A program made the position numbers and the translations under genes. A stretch of 64,000 bases of DNA from positions 1,178,001 to 1,242,000 of the forward strand of contig NZ_JBHTJH010000004.1 in the NCBI RefSeq assembly GCF_042675645.1, written 5' to 3'. Source of the DNA: Sungkyunkwania multivorans. GTDB lineage: Bacteria > Bacteroidota > Bacteroidia > Flavobacteriales > Flavobacteriaceae. This document shows positions 25,206 through 33,538 of the stretch, one piece after another; position 1 is the stretch's first letter; the number at the start of each line of letters is the position of its first letter. The notes under the pieces were generated by a model, which was not told the origin of the DNA, searched no databases, and worked only from the letters and a program-made list of their open reading frames with translations.

Positions 25206-25934
25206 TCAAAACTTTAGAAAGTTATCTACATCCACGGCTTTTGTAGCCTCTCTGAATGTATTATTAGGACAATGGTCACCTTCCTTTACAATATCGAAAA
25301 TTGACGGTTGATTGCGCTTGCCCTTTCCCCAACAAAAATACGAGAGACCGTGAGCGAATACCGTTGCTTTATCAAAACCTATCAAAGCAGATTCGGCGTT
25401 GCCATTCATCAGCTTTATCCCATAACGCTTATCACCAAGGCCAACTAAGAATACCGTTTTGGCATTATCGATTGCTTCTAAATCTGCCGATTTGAGTGCG
25501 ACAGATAGCGAAGTGACCAAACGCGCATCTTTTTGACGTTCTAAATATTTCCTTACCTCGTCGTTATATAATTGCGAAAGTTCGTCCATCAACAGCACCT
25601 TGTCCATCAACTGTAATTTCACAAAAGATGGTTTTTGCTTTATGGAATCAGCGAAATTCACTTTTTGTTTATTATTCGGTGAATTTTTGGAATACGCCTT
25701 AAAAGAGCTATTATCAAAGGGTACCAATTTCACCGAAATACGTATCTCCTTTTTCAATTCTGGCAAGGCAGTGGTTTGAAAGTTCGAATGCAATAAGTTG
25801 GTCTCTTGTAGGCCGATCATTCCGAGCGACAGCTGTGAGTTTGATTTTCTTTGAACTTGGCTGTCGACGGATACTGTGCGGCAAGCTGTAAATATAATTC
25901 CCGTTATTGCAATGTATAGAATGTGCTTCATCAT
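25206..25934 (-). CDS. Lipoprotein heading the minus-strand secretion/pilus operon
   Basis: I do not recognise a family. The protein (242 aa from ATG 25934) starts MMKHILYIAITGIIFTACRT, a lipoprotein signal with the lipobox ending TAC. The mature part is mostly helical and polar; its C-terminus contains two further cysteines (YFCWGKGK and GDHCPNN). An earlier ATG at 25943 is possible, but AGGA is only one base in front of that ATG and about ten bases in front of the ATG at 25934. As first gene of the operon and 1 bp before the FN3-like lipoprotein gene, it is probably an accessory outer-membrane component. Confidence 0.55.
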   Translation of the reverse strand: MMKHILYIAITGIIFTACRTVSVDSQVQRKSNSQLSLGMIGLQETNLLHSNFQTTALPELKKEIRISVKLVPFDNSSFKAYSKNSPNNKQKVNFADSIKQKPSFVKLQLMDKVLLMDELSQLYNDEVRKYLERQKDARLVTSLSVALKSADLEAIDNAKTVFLVGLGDKRYGIKLMNGNAESALIGFDKATVFAHGLSYFCWGKGKRNQPSIFDIVKEGDHCPNNTFREATKAVDVDNFLKF

Positions 25935-26139
25935 GCTACTCATTTCCTAAGAAGGTAAAGATATGGTTTGAATGGGAAATATGCTAAGGGTTTTTACGAA
26001 TGAGGAGAAACTCTGTAAATAATCTAAGTTTGGAAAAATTAGTACAATTAGAAGCAGATCCGTCTGCCAACTCCCTTTCATTTTCCCATTCGTTTGTACC
26101 TCAATCGTTAGAAAGCACTATAAGCACTCTATTTCTTAT

Positions 26140-26157
26140 TTCTGCATCGGCAAGTAA
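26140..26157 (+). other. mnmE-3'-end-like attachment-type sequence (right boundary)
   Basis: TTCTGCATCGGCAAGTAA encodes FCIGK and a stop, as the last 18 bp of mnmE do (TTCTGTATTGGCAAGTAA, 4131-4148). The two differences are synonymous. Upstream of 26137 no further MnmE similarity is visible. The terminal 18 bp of trmE/mnmE is the known integration site of SGI1-type islands, so this may be the partner site of an old integration. No integrase lies inside the segment. Confidence 0.6.
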
Positions 26158-26359
26158 GTGAAGCAGTAAATCTATGATTTACATTGCTGAACTTACCCCA
26201 AATTCATTTTGGGGTCTTCTGGTCGTGAATTGCGACCTCTGCTCTGCGAAGTTTGCAACTTCGAAGCTTCAACTGCCCTACGATATTTTTTTGAATTGCC
26301 TTACTAAATAGGGTCTTCGTTTCTCGTTATATGGAAAATTGCATCGCCTTGGTTGACTA
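26140..26359. repeat. Right copy of the 220-bp direct repeat
   Basis: This matches 4131-4350 with three mismatches by eye. It begins with an mnmE-3'-like 18-mer and runs into the 3' end of the intact astE-like gene. A REP-like palindrome (26241-26267) lies inside. Homologous recombination between the two copies would release a circle of 22,009 bp. Confidence 0.92.
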
Positions 26360-27278
26360 TCGGGGATTGGTTGATACAAATGATGTGTCCAGAATATAAT
26401 GACTTTATAGTACGCTCAAAATAGCCGAAAGGGTCGGAGATACTACCCAGAACATCGCCTTTCTTCACTTTGGCTCCCAATTCCACAAAGGGATGAAACA
26501 TCCCAGAATACTTTGCCCGAACCCAACTGGACTGTTTAACGATTATCGGTTTTCTAGGTCGTTCACTTATGGATTTGAGCTCTTTGTTAAAATCTCGAAT
26601 ACCCAGATGTTGCATCACACGCAATGCTCCTAAGACGCCTATTTCGGTTACTTTTTCGTCAAGATATAAAGATTTACCCCCTTCAAAGAGCAATGCTTTT
26701 TTACCTAGCTTATGCAGGGCTTGTCTAAAAGATCGATCGCGGTGTCCACTTTGAATAACAAACTGTGGATTGAAGACCTTCGCAAGTCTCAAACTCTCCT
26801 CATCTTCATTTATTCGGATCTGAGGCGCATTGAAACGGCTATCGCCACCAGTATGAAAATCTATGCAGTAATCGACCAAGGGAACGATCTCTTTCATGAT
26901 GTGATAGGCAAATCTACTCGCCAAAGAACCGCGAGAACTTCCCGGAAATACTCGGTTCAGGTCACGCCCGTCAGGAAATTTTCTACTTTGATTGAGAAAA
27001 CCAAATACATTGACCACTGGAATGCAAATGACCATACCACATTCTGGCTTGTTGTATTTTTTGGAGATCAGCTGACGCACGATCTCAATACCATTCATTT
27101 CATTACCATGAATGCCTGCAGTGATCAATAAGGTGGGACCTTCCTTTTTTGCCCTTTCTACAATGATCGGTACCTGAATTTTAGTTCTTGTGTGTAATTT
27201 GGCGATGTCCAGATTGAGTTGAACTCCCCTCCCATTTGAAATGGCATGCCCTAGGATTTCGATCTTCTTATTATGCAT
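26304..27278 (-). CDS. Succinylglutamate desuccinylase/aspartoacylase (AstE/AspA) family protein
   Basis: This 324-aa zinc carboxypeptidase-like amidohydrolase has ITAGIHGNEMNGIE (the HxxE zinc motif), PDGRDLNRVFPG, and CIDFHTGG with the third zinc ligand. A C-terminal biotinyl-lipoyl-like beta domain (GAKVKKGDVLGSISDPFG) follows. The ATG at 27278 overlaps the rimK stop by 8 bp and is preferred over one 33 bp upstream. Coupling with rimK is frequent in bacteria and suggests a role in removing or processing glutamate or a similar modification. The substrate is not known from sequence. Its final 56 bp are duplicated at 4295-4350. Confidence 0.88.
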   Translation of the reverse strand: MHNKKIEILGHAISNGRGVQLNLDIAKLHTRTKIQVPIIVERAKKEGPTLLITAGIHGNEMNGIEIVRQLISKKYNKPECGMVICIPVVNVFGFLNQSRKFPDGRDLNRVFPGSSRGSLASRFAYHIMKEIVPLVDYCIDFHTGGDSRFNAPQIRINEDEESLRLAKVFNPQFVIQSGHRDRSFRQALHKLGKKALLFEGGKSLYLDEKVTEIGVLGALRVMQHLGIRDFNKELKSISERPRKPIIVKQSSWVRAKYSGMFHPFVELGAKVKKGDVLGSISDPFGYFERTIKSLYSGHIICINQSPIVNQGDAIFHITRNEDPI

Positions 27279-28143
27279 GTCGCTCCACGTACTTGATAAT
27301 TTGAGTGGCAATATCTTTTCCTGTCGCTACCTCGATACCTTCGAGTCCTGGTGAAGAATTGACCTCCAAGATCAATGGCCCTCTTTCCGATTGTAATATG
27401 TCCACGCCAGCGACTCCTAAGCCCATGACCCGTGCTGCCTTGATCGCCGCATTCTCCTCGTCGTCGCTTAGCTCAATGATGTTGGCAGAACCTCCTCGGT
27501 GCAGATTGGATCTGAACTCCCCTTCTTTTCCTTGCCGTTTCATAGCGCCGACGACTACGCCGTCAACAACGAATGCTCGAATATCGGCACCCTTGGCCTC
27601 TTTTATAAATTCTTGAACGATGACCCGGGCTTGCAACCCATTGAAGGCCTCTAGAATGGACTCTGCCGAGTTTCTATTTTCAGCCAATACGACACCAAGT
27701 CCCTGCGTACCTTCGAGCAGCTTAATCACCACAGGAGATCCTCCCGCCTTATCTATAATGGCTCCCACATTTCTAGAATAGTTGCTAAAAACCGTTTTTG
27801 GCAGTCCTAATCCGGCTCTAGAAAGAATTTGGAGGCTCCTTAATTTATCGCGCGAACGCATCAGTGCCTGCGACTCAACAGCGGTAAACACCTTCATCAT
27901 CTCAAATTGTCGAACCACAGCGGTGCCATAAAATGTGATAGAGGACCCTATTCGCGGAATAACACCATCAACCCCAGTGATCTCTTCTCCCTTGTAGATA
28001 AGTCCAGGTTTTTTTCGTTCAATGACCAGATCGCATTTAGAGTGGTCGATGATCATTATTTGGTGTCCTTTTTTGGTTCCAGCCTCTACAAGACGCTTGG
28101 TGGAATATAGGTTTGGATTTTGTGAAAGAATGACTATTTTCAT
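27271..28143 (-). CDS. rimK: RimK-family ATP-grasp glutamate ligase
   Basis: The 290-aa ATP-grasp enzyme belongs to the RimK family, which adds glutamates to the C-terminus of ribosomal protein S6 or to other acceptors. Visible blocks are IPRIGSSITFYGTAVVRQFE, MRSRDKLRSLQILSRAGLGL, the ATP-grasp lysine and glycine loop VIKLLEGTQGLGV, VQEFIKEAKGADIRAFVV, and the metal-binding ILEVNSSPGLEG near the C-terminus. It lacks the extra C-terminal domain of longer homologs. It is co-transcribed with the astE-like gene, which overlaps its end. Confidence 0.93.
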   Translation of the reverse strand: MKIVILSQNPNLYSTKRLVEAGTKKGHQIMIIDHSKCDLVIERKKPGLIYKGEEITGVDGVIPRIGSSITFYGTAVVRQFEMMKVFTAVESQALMRSRDKLRSLQILSRAGLGLPKTVFSNYSRNVGAIIDKAGGSPVVIKLLEGTQGLGVVLAENRNSAESILEAFNGLQARVIVQEFIKEAKGADIRAFVVDGVVVGAMKRQGKEGEFRSNLHRGGSANIIELSDDEENAAIKAARVMGLGVAGVDILQSERGPLILEVNSSPGLEGIEVATGKDIATQIIKYVERHA

Positions 28144-28498
28144 TTATGCAATTTTGTAAACAGAGCACTTCAAATTGATCAAAGATCAAGTCTGTTTAGC
28201 ACTCAAAATTAATAATAAGGTTATCCCCTAAGATACATCAATATTCTGGTCTTGCTATGGCTGAAATCAAATTCGCGTAAGGTTTGAGTCAATAAAATAT
28301 GCTAGCCGCATATTTTCAATGATGCCGTTGGGTAGAGCAGATTCGCGTTGGCTGTGATAAATATTTCCTAGCATCACCCACATATTTCCAAAATGCATCA
28401 TCTGTGCCGAATTTGCATCATGCCTAATATTTTTTTAATGAGGTCATATTGCCAAAGACCCTAATTTTATTGATACTAACCTAAAAGAGTAATATTCT
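28144..28498. other. Intergenic region between rimK and the GH16 gene
   Basis: These 355 bp lie between divergent genes and have no plausible gene. The only clear structure is the perfect inverted repeat TTGATC-AAA-GATCAA (28175-28189), 31 bp upstream of the rimK start, which could be an operator. I could not place a confident promoter. Confidence 0.5.
28175..28189. promoter_or_regulatory. Inverted repeat TTGATC-AAA-GATCAA upstream of rimK
   Basis: Six-base arms match perfectly around a 3-bp centre. The position close to the rimK start suggests a possible regulator-binding site. No cognate regulator is visible nearby. Confidence 0.35.
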
Positions 28499-29356
28499 AT
28501 GATCCAAAAAACAATGTATCTGCTTGGTGTCTTTGTGCTTTCTTCTTGTTCAAAGACAACTTCCAACAGCACTGACAGCAACCAAGGTCCGCAAAGCCCT
28601 GAAGCAACCGCAGAATGGCAGCTCATCTTTGAAGAGAATTTTGATGACCCTAGTTTGGCCAATTGGAATCCTTGGAATGCCGGAGCCTTTAACAATGAAA
28701 TTCAATTATATCGGTCAGCGCAGCTTTCAACTGACAATGGTATCTTGACAATAGCGGCAGAACGAATGGCAATCGAAGGTCCTACGAATCCTTTCGACAA
28801 TACCCCGAAAGACTTCGAATACGTCTCTGGCCGTATCGAAAGCAAATCGCTGTATGGCCCATCTAACGTCGCCGGGCACAGGAGTTATCGCTTTACGGCA
28901 CGAATAAAACTACCCAAAGGGAACGGTATGTGGCCAGCATTTTGGTCTTATGGAAATGAGTGGCCTACCAATGGTGAGATCGATATTCTAGAAGCAAGAG
29001 GAAATAGACCTATGGAGTTTCAGTCAAATATCTTTTACGGCACTCAGCCTGGTGTTCCTTTGACCATGGATGCCGTTACAGCTAAATTGCATGAGATGAA
29101 TGTTGATCTTACTGAAGACTACCATGAATATGAGGCCATATGGACCGAGAATCAGCTGCGTATCATCTTTGACAATGAAATTATCCATACATATCACGCC
29201 AATCCACAAAATTATATTAGGGCGCTCTTTGGAAAGAAGCATCGTATCGTTCTAAACGTAGCAGTAGGAGGTGTCTTTTTCAATAATACTAACACTAATG
29301 ACTTTGCGGATGATGCGACCATGCAAATAGATTGGGTTCGGGTTTATAGGCAATGA
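28499..29356 (+). CDS. GH16 family glycoside hydrolase, lipoprotein
   Basis: This 285-aa lipoprotein (lipobox near VLSSCSK) is a GH16 beta-glucanase-type enzyme. The catalytic motif GEIDILEARG carries Glu160 (nucleophile), Asp162 and Glu165 (acid/base) in the ExDxxE form found in laminarinases and related enzymes. Other GH16 blocks are GRIESKSLYGPSNV, ARIKLPKGNGMWPAFWSYG and the C-terminal MQIDWVRVYRQ. Laminarin or another beta-1,3-glucan is the likeliest substrate, but agarase or carrageenase activity cannot be excluded. It has no T9SS domain, so it is probably anchored on the outer membrane. It is the first gene of a polysaccharide-degradation cluster. Confidence 0.9.
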   Translation: MIQKTMYLLGVFVLSSCSKTTSNSTDSNQGPQSPEATAEWQLIFEENFDDPSLANWNPWNAGAFNNEIQLYRSAQLSTDNGILTIAAERMAIEGPTNPFDNTPKDFEYVSGRIESKSLYGPSNVAGHRSYRFTARIKLPKGNGMWPAFWSYGNEWPTNGEIDILEARGNRPMEFQSNIFYGTQPGVPLTMDAVTAKLHEMNVDLTEDYHEYEAIWTENQLRIIFDNEIIHTYHANPQNYIRALFGKKHRIVLNVAVGGVFFNNTNTNDFADDATMQIDWVRVYRQ

Positions 29357-29607
29357 CTCGAACCCATTGAACTGCATTGTGAAGACACAACATCCCATAC
29401 CCGTAAAAATTGATATATCATTGTAGAATTACAACATTCATTTTTGTCACTATTTACAATTAGAATGTTAATAATTTATTGATCATATAATATAAGCGCC
29501 TTTAAAATTAGGATATAATATTTTTTTAACTAAAAAAGTATCAAATTATTATTCTTATAAGTATTTGATAATCAGTATTTTGTATTTATTTACCCCTGTT
29601 TTCGTAC

Positions 29608-29636
29608 TTGAGTGATATCCTTATTATCTATCTTCG
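29608..29636 (+). promoter_or_regulatory. Candidate promoter upstream of the secreted enzyme cluster
   Basis: TTG (29608-29610) and TATCTTCG (29629-29636) are separated by 18 bp. This resembles TTG-N19-TAnnTTTG with one mismatch and a spacer short by one. Confidence 0.3.
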
Positions 29637-29837
29637 AATTTATTAGACTAGCACCTCTTACTTACTTGCAAAAATATTGATTCACAACGCCTTACGTGAA
29701 TGCAAACCAAATTTAACCGTATGGGATAACTACGACTTAGAAACTCCACTTATTTAAGACGTGAAAGAGCCGATCTTATATCGAAAGCTTAGACGTTGAT
29801 CTTCACTTCTATAAAGAAGAAACTTACAAAAAATGAA

Positions 29838-29858
29838 ATACAAAACATCGTTTTGTAT
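29838..29858. promoter_or_regulatory. Perfect inverted repeat in the cluster's leader region
   Basis: ATACAAAAC and GTTTTGTAT form 9-bp arms around ATC. The site lies 102 bp upstream of the GH5 gene and could be an operator or an RNA hairpin. Without a run of T it is not a typical terminator. Confidence 0.45.
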
Positions 29859-29960
29859 GGATCACTTCGTATGTACAAAGTAACTGATCATTTTATTTGA
29901 CGGTGACTTTAGTATATACGCAACTTAAACCGATTAACTATAACCAAACACTAAATCATT

Positions 29961-32900
29961 ATGAAAACCTTTGGGTATTTTCTAAAAAAACGAACCCTTG
30001 GGCATCTCTTTGCCCTATTGTTCCTATCATCGCAAATCGTTGCACAGACGCCTGTAGAAAAACATGGAAGACTACGTGTAAATGGCAATAAAGTGGTAAA
30101 TAAGGACAATGTACCAACCAGCTTGGCCGGTAACAGTCTCTTCTGGAGCAATGCTGGAGATACTTCTGATTTCTATAATAGCCAAACTGTTGCGCACTTA
30201 GCTTCCGATTGGAACAGTTCGATCATAAGAGTCGCTATGGGCGTCAAAGAATCCTGGGATGGAGGAACTGGCTACATCGATAGCCCAAATTTTCAAAAGA
30301 CGAAGATCAGAAAGGTGATCGACGCTGCCATCGACCAAGGGATCTATGTCATCATCGACTGGCATACCCACGAAGCAGAACTATACCAAGATGAAGCCGT
30401 GGCCTTCTTTACCGAGATGGCCGAATTGTATGGCAGCTATGATAACGTCATTTACGAAGTATACAATGAACCAATTGGTCAGTCGTGGTCCCAAGTAAAA
30501 TCATATGCCAATGCTGTTATAGCAGGTATTAGATCTAAAGACCCGGATAATTTGGTGATCGTTGGTTCGCCTACCTGGTCGCAAGATGTAGATGTCGCTT
30601 CTAACAGCCCCTTAAGTGATTCTAATACTGCCTATACTTTACATTTTTATGCTGGAACGCACAGAGATGGTTTACGCAACAAAGCCACGACCGCCATGAA
30701 CAATGGCATTGCACTTTTCGTAACCGAGTGGGGCTCAGTGAACGCAAGCGGAAATGGGTCTTCGGATGTTGCCGAAACGAATACATGGATGGACTTCTTA
30801 AGAGACAATGACATCAGCCATGTTAACTGGGCCATTAGTGATAAAAACGAAGGGGCCTCTTCGGTAAGTAGTGGTGCTGGTGTAAGTGGCTTACAAAGCA
30901 ATCAATTGACGAGTACAGGGAACCTGATCAAAGGCATCATTGAAAATTGGTCAGAATCTAGTACTGACCCTGGTCCGAGCGGCACCATCAACTGTAATAC
31001 GGTGGACTGTATCTTGGATGCGATGCGAACTGCAAGTCCCGGAGATGAGATCATCGTAGCTTCAGGTACCTATACCGCACCGGATAAAGTGGTTGTTGGT
31101 GGTAAGGCCGCCCGCTTTTACTCTGATAAAAATGGAACCTCGTCAAATCCGATCACCATCAGAGCGGCCAATCCCTCTAGCCCACCCATCTTAAAAGGTC
31201 CAAGCGGCATTTATGACGGTTATGTGATGCGAATTCTTGGCGACCACTGGATCATCAAGAACTTAATTATGGAAGAAGGGTCTAAAGGACTCGTTTTTGA
31301 CAACGCCAACAACGGGCTTATTGAGAATGTGACCGTAAGAAAGATCGGAGAAGAGGGCATTCACCTTAGAGATGGTTCTAGCAATAACTTGGTCAAGAAT
31401 TGTAAGGTTCGAGACACAGGTATCAAAAAACCTGGTTTTGGGGAAGGTCTTTACGTAGGTTCAGATAAGAGTCAACATGATACCTATAATCGCGACTGTT
31501 TCGATAATACCTTCGATGGCTGCATCATTGGTCCTAATGTAGCGGCCGAAGGTGCCGATATCAAAGAAGGTAGTAGAAATACCATTATCCGAAACTGTAC
31601 TTTTTCAGCTCAAGGAATCACCGGAGAAAATAGTGCAGATGCCTTTATCGATCTTAAGGGTGCTTATGGTTTCGTATATAACAACACCTTCAATCTTGAC
31701 GGTTCTAACGTGATCAATGCTGGTGTGGATTTCCTAGATCGCGGAACTGGATATAATACTGGTTATAGAAATGCCATCTTCAACAACACCTTTAATCTAG
31801 GAAGTCGTGGTGGCGAGATACAAACAGCTCGTAAAAAGCAGGGAAGTCCTAGTGAGATCCACGTTTGGGACAATACAAGAAGTCCGAACACACCAGATTT
31901 TCCGATAAGTGACGGCACGCTGGGTTTTGTCACCCAATCCTGTCCAAGCTGGAACATCGTTCCATGTGGCGGTGGTGGAAACCAGGATCCAACGGTAAAT
32001 ATCACAAATCCTTCTAATGGTGCCACCTTTACGGCAGGTGCTAACATTACTATCAGAGCCAATGCTTCGGATAGTGATGGTTCTGTGACCAAAGTTGAAT
32101 TCTTTAGGAATGGAAGCAAGGTCGGTGAAGATTCCTCATCTCCTTATCAATATACCTTGAACAATGTGCCTGCTGGCGCTTACACATATACTGCAAGAGC
32201 AACCGACAATGATGGAGCGAGTACTACGAGTGCTGGTGTTAGTGTTACTGTTGAAACAGCTACCAGTGGTTGTTCGGGAACTGGTGTTTCGATAGCGTCA
32301 CGTATTCAAGCTGAAGATTTCTGTAATATGAATGGTATTCAGACACAAGGAACTTCAGATACTGGCGGCGGACTCAATGTTGGTTGGATACATACTGGAG
32401 ATTATATGGATTACAGACTCAATATTCCCGAGACTGCAACTTATGAGGTATCTTATCGCGTTGCCAGTCTCTACAGCAGCGGGGAAGTCGATTTTAGAGT
32501 TGGTAGCAGTTCTAAGGGTAAAAAGGCCATTCCAAATACCGGAGGATGGCAAAATTGGACGACCATTACCACTGAAGTCGATCTCAACGCCGGGAATCAG
32601 ACCGTTCGACTTTATGCCTCTGGACCACGATGGAATATTAATTGGTTTACTTTATCGAAAGTTGACGATAGTGGCCCAGTGGATCCCGTGGCCTGCGGTT
32701 TTGGAGCACCAACTTCTCAGAGTTTAGCCGCATTTGATGCCGCTTCCTTCAGCAATGTACATGTTCTAGGTTCGGGAGGTCCTGCTCTTGGCAACTTCAA
32801 GCGTTTTAGAATCAATTGGGACCCTACATACAACGGCTTATATCAATTTGCGATCAATACTAACAATGGCGTTCCAGATTATTATATAGATCTAAGGCCT

Positions 32901-33344
32901 TCTATGAGCTACAGCTTTAATACATCACAACCCGAAATGACACTCAGCGGTTCTGGATTGCCAGGTCTCGACGGAAGTTATTGGGTGACCAAGCACAATA
33001 ATAATTTTGTCATGGTTGCAAAGAGTGGTGGCTATACGCTGTATTTCAGCAATTCGGGTACTCCACCAAATTGTTCTACGAGTCGTTCCTCTGTAGCTAG
33101 CAACAATATCGTTAGTGCGTTCCCTAATCCTATTGGAGGTGACGGAAATCTTACAATTTCTAATTCTACCGCCCGAGGAGGTATGAGCTTAGAGGTGGTG
33201 AGCATGCAAGGTGTAACCCTCTTTAGTCAGCAGTTTAGATCAACGACAGCAACAATAGATCTTTCTTTCTTAAAACCAGGAATATATACCGTTCTCGTAA
33301 GAGGCGAAGGTTTTTCAGAAACGAAGTTAATATCTAAGAAATAG
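29961..33344 (+). CDS. T9SS-secreted GH5 - beta-helix - Ig-like - CBM6 multidomain enzyme
   Basis: This 1127-aa enzyme has a signal peptide (cleavage near residue 29, IVAQ). The GH5 domain (about 35-330) has acid/base Glu170 in YEVYNEP and nucleophile Glu256 in FVTEWGS, as in endoglucanases. Next comes a right-handed beta-helix (about 345-665) of the polysaccharide-lyase type (GEEGIHLRDGSSNNLVKNC, GPNVAAEGADIKEG), then an Ig-like domain, a CBM6 (RIQAEDFCNMNG to WNINWFTLSKV), a Cys-bounded module (residues 912-1038) and a type A T9SS sorting domain (FPNPIGGDG to TKLISKK). Endoglucanase plus a beta-helix lyase or hydrolase in one chain suggests attack on mixed cell-wall polymers. The beta-helix specificity is not clear. 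Confidence 0.85.
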   Translation: MKTFGYFLKKRTLGHLFALLFLSSQIVAQTPVEKHGRLRVNGNKVVNKDNVPTSLAGNSLFWSNAGDTSDFYNSQTVAHLASDWNSSIIRVAMGVKESWDGGTGYIDSPNFQKTKIRKVIDAAIDQGIYVIIDWHTHEAELYQDEAVAFFTEMAELYGSYDNVIYEVYNEPIGQSWSQVKSYANAVIAGIRSKDPDNLVIVGSPTWSQDVDVASNSPLSDSNTAYTLHFYAGTHRDGLRNKATTAMNNGIALFVTEWGSVNASGNGSSDVAETNTWMDFLRDNDISHVNWAISDKNEGASSVSSGAGVSGLQSNQLTSTGNLIKGIIENWSESSTDPGPSGTINCNTVDCILDAMRTASPGDEIIVASGTYTAPDKVVVGGKAARFYSDKNGTSSNPITIRAANPSSPPILKGPSGIYDGYVMRILGDHWIIKNLIMEEGSKGLVFDNANNGLIENVTVRKIGEEGIHLRDGSSNNLVKNCKVRDTGIKKPGFGEGLYVGSDKSQHDTYNRDCFDNTFDGCIIGPNVAAEGADIKEGSRNTIIRNCTFSAQGITGENSADAFIDLKGAYGFVYNNTFNLDGSNVINAGVDFLDRGTGYNTGYRNAIFNNTFNLGSRGGEIQTARKKQGSPSEIHVWDNTRSPNTPDFPISDGTLGFVTQSCPSWNIVPCGGGGNQDPTVNITNPSNGATFTAGANITIRANASDSDGSVTKVEFFRNGSKVGEDSSSPYQYTLNNVPAGAYTYTARATDNDGASTTSAGVSVTVETATSGCSGTGVSIASRIQAEDFCNMNGIQTQGTSDTGGGLNVGWIHTGDYMDYRLNIPETATYEVSYRVASLYSSGEVDFRVGSSSKGKKAIPNTGGWQNWTTITTEVDLNAGNQTVRLYASGPRWNINWFTLSKVDDSGPVDPVACGFGAPTSQSLAAFDAASFSNVHVLGSGGPALGNFKRFRINWDPTYNGLYQFAINTNNGVPDYYIDLRPSMSYSFNTSQPEMTLSGSGLPGLDGSYWVTKHNNNFVMVAKSGGYTLYFSNSGTPPNCSTSRSSVASNNIVSAFPNPIGGDGNLTISNSTARGGMSLEVVSMQGVTLFSQQFRSTTATIDLSFLKPGIYTVLVRGEGFSETKLISKK
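32694..33074 (+). other. Shared Cys-bounded module, copy A (127 aa)
   Basis: This segment of the GH5 protein runs from CGFGAPTSQS to TPPNC. Core blocks are VHVLGSGGPALGNFKRF, INWDPTYNGLYQFA, GLDGSYWV and LYFSNS. It is the most diverged of the four copies and lies directly before the sorting domain. Confidence 0.8.
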
Positions 33345-33386
33345 TCATGATCAACTACCCATGAATTTGACTTGATTGATAGCTTT

Positions 33387-33413
33387 AGCTGCCTGCATCA
33401 TTTGCGGGCAGCT
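33387..33413 (+). terminator. Terminator after the GH5 gene
   Basis: AGCTGCCTGC pairs with GCGGGCAGCT (one G-T pair) around ATCATTT. The following sequence is only moderately T-rich. Confidence 0.55.
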
Positions 33414-33538
33414 ATCACCTATCTAGTTTTCGGTTAATGAAGAAACAGATCAAGACACCTTCTAAAAACGATATTGCCCACCAACTAGATTCAACCCTTG
33501 TAGATTCGTTCATTAGTAATTAACCAAACCAATTAACC

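Larger units (their letters stand above)
29357..29960. other. Long AT-rich intergenic region upstream of the secreted enzyme cluster
   Basis: These 604 bp hold no convincing gene. They contain a promoter candidate (29608-29636) and a perfect 9-bp inverted repeat (29838-29858). The high AT content and position suggest a regulated promoter region for the T9SS enzymes. Confidence 0.55.

Noticed and set aside
4386..26303. A self-mobile integrative element with its own integrase
   Set aside because: No tyrosine or serine recombinase, relaxase or conjugation gene is visible; only the RAYT is present. The repeats are reported but active mobility is not claimed.
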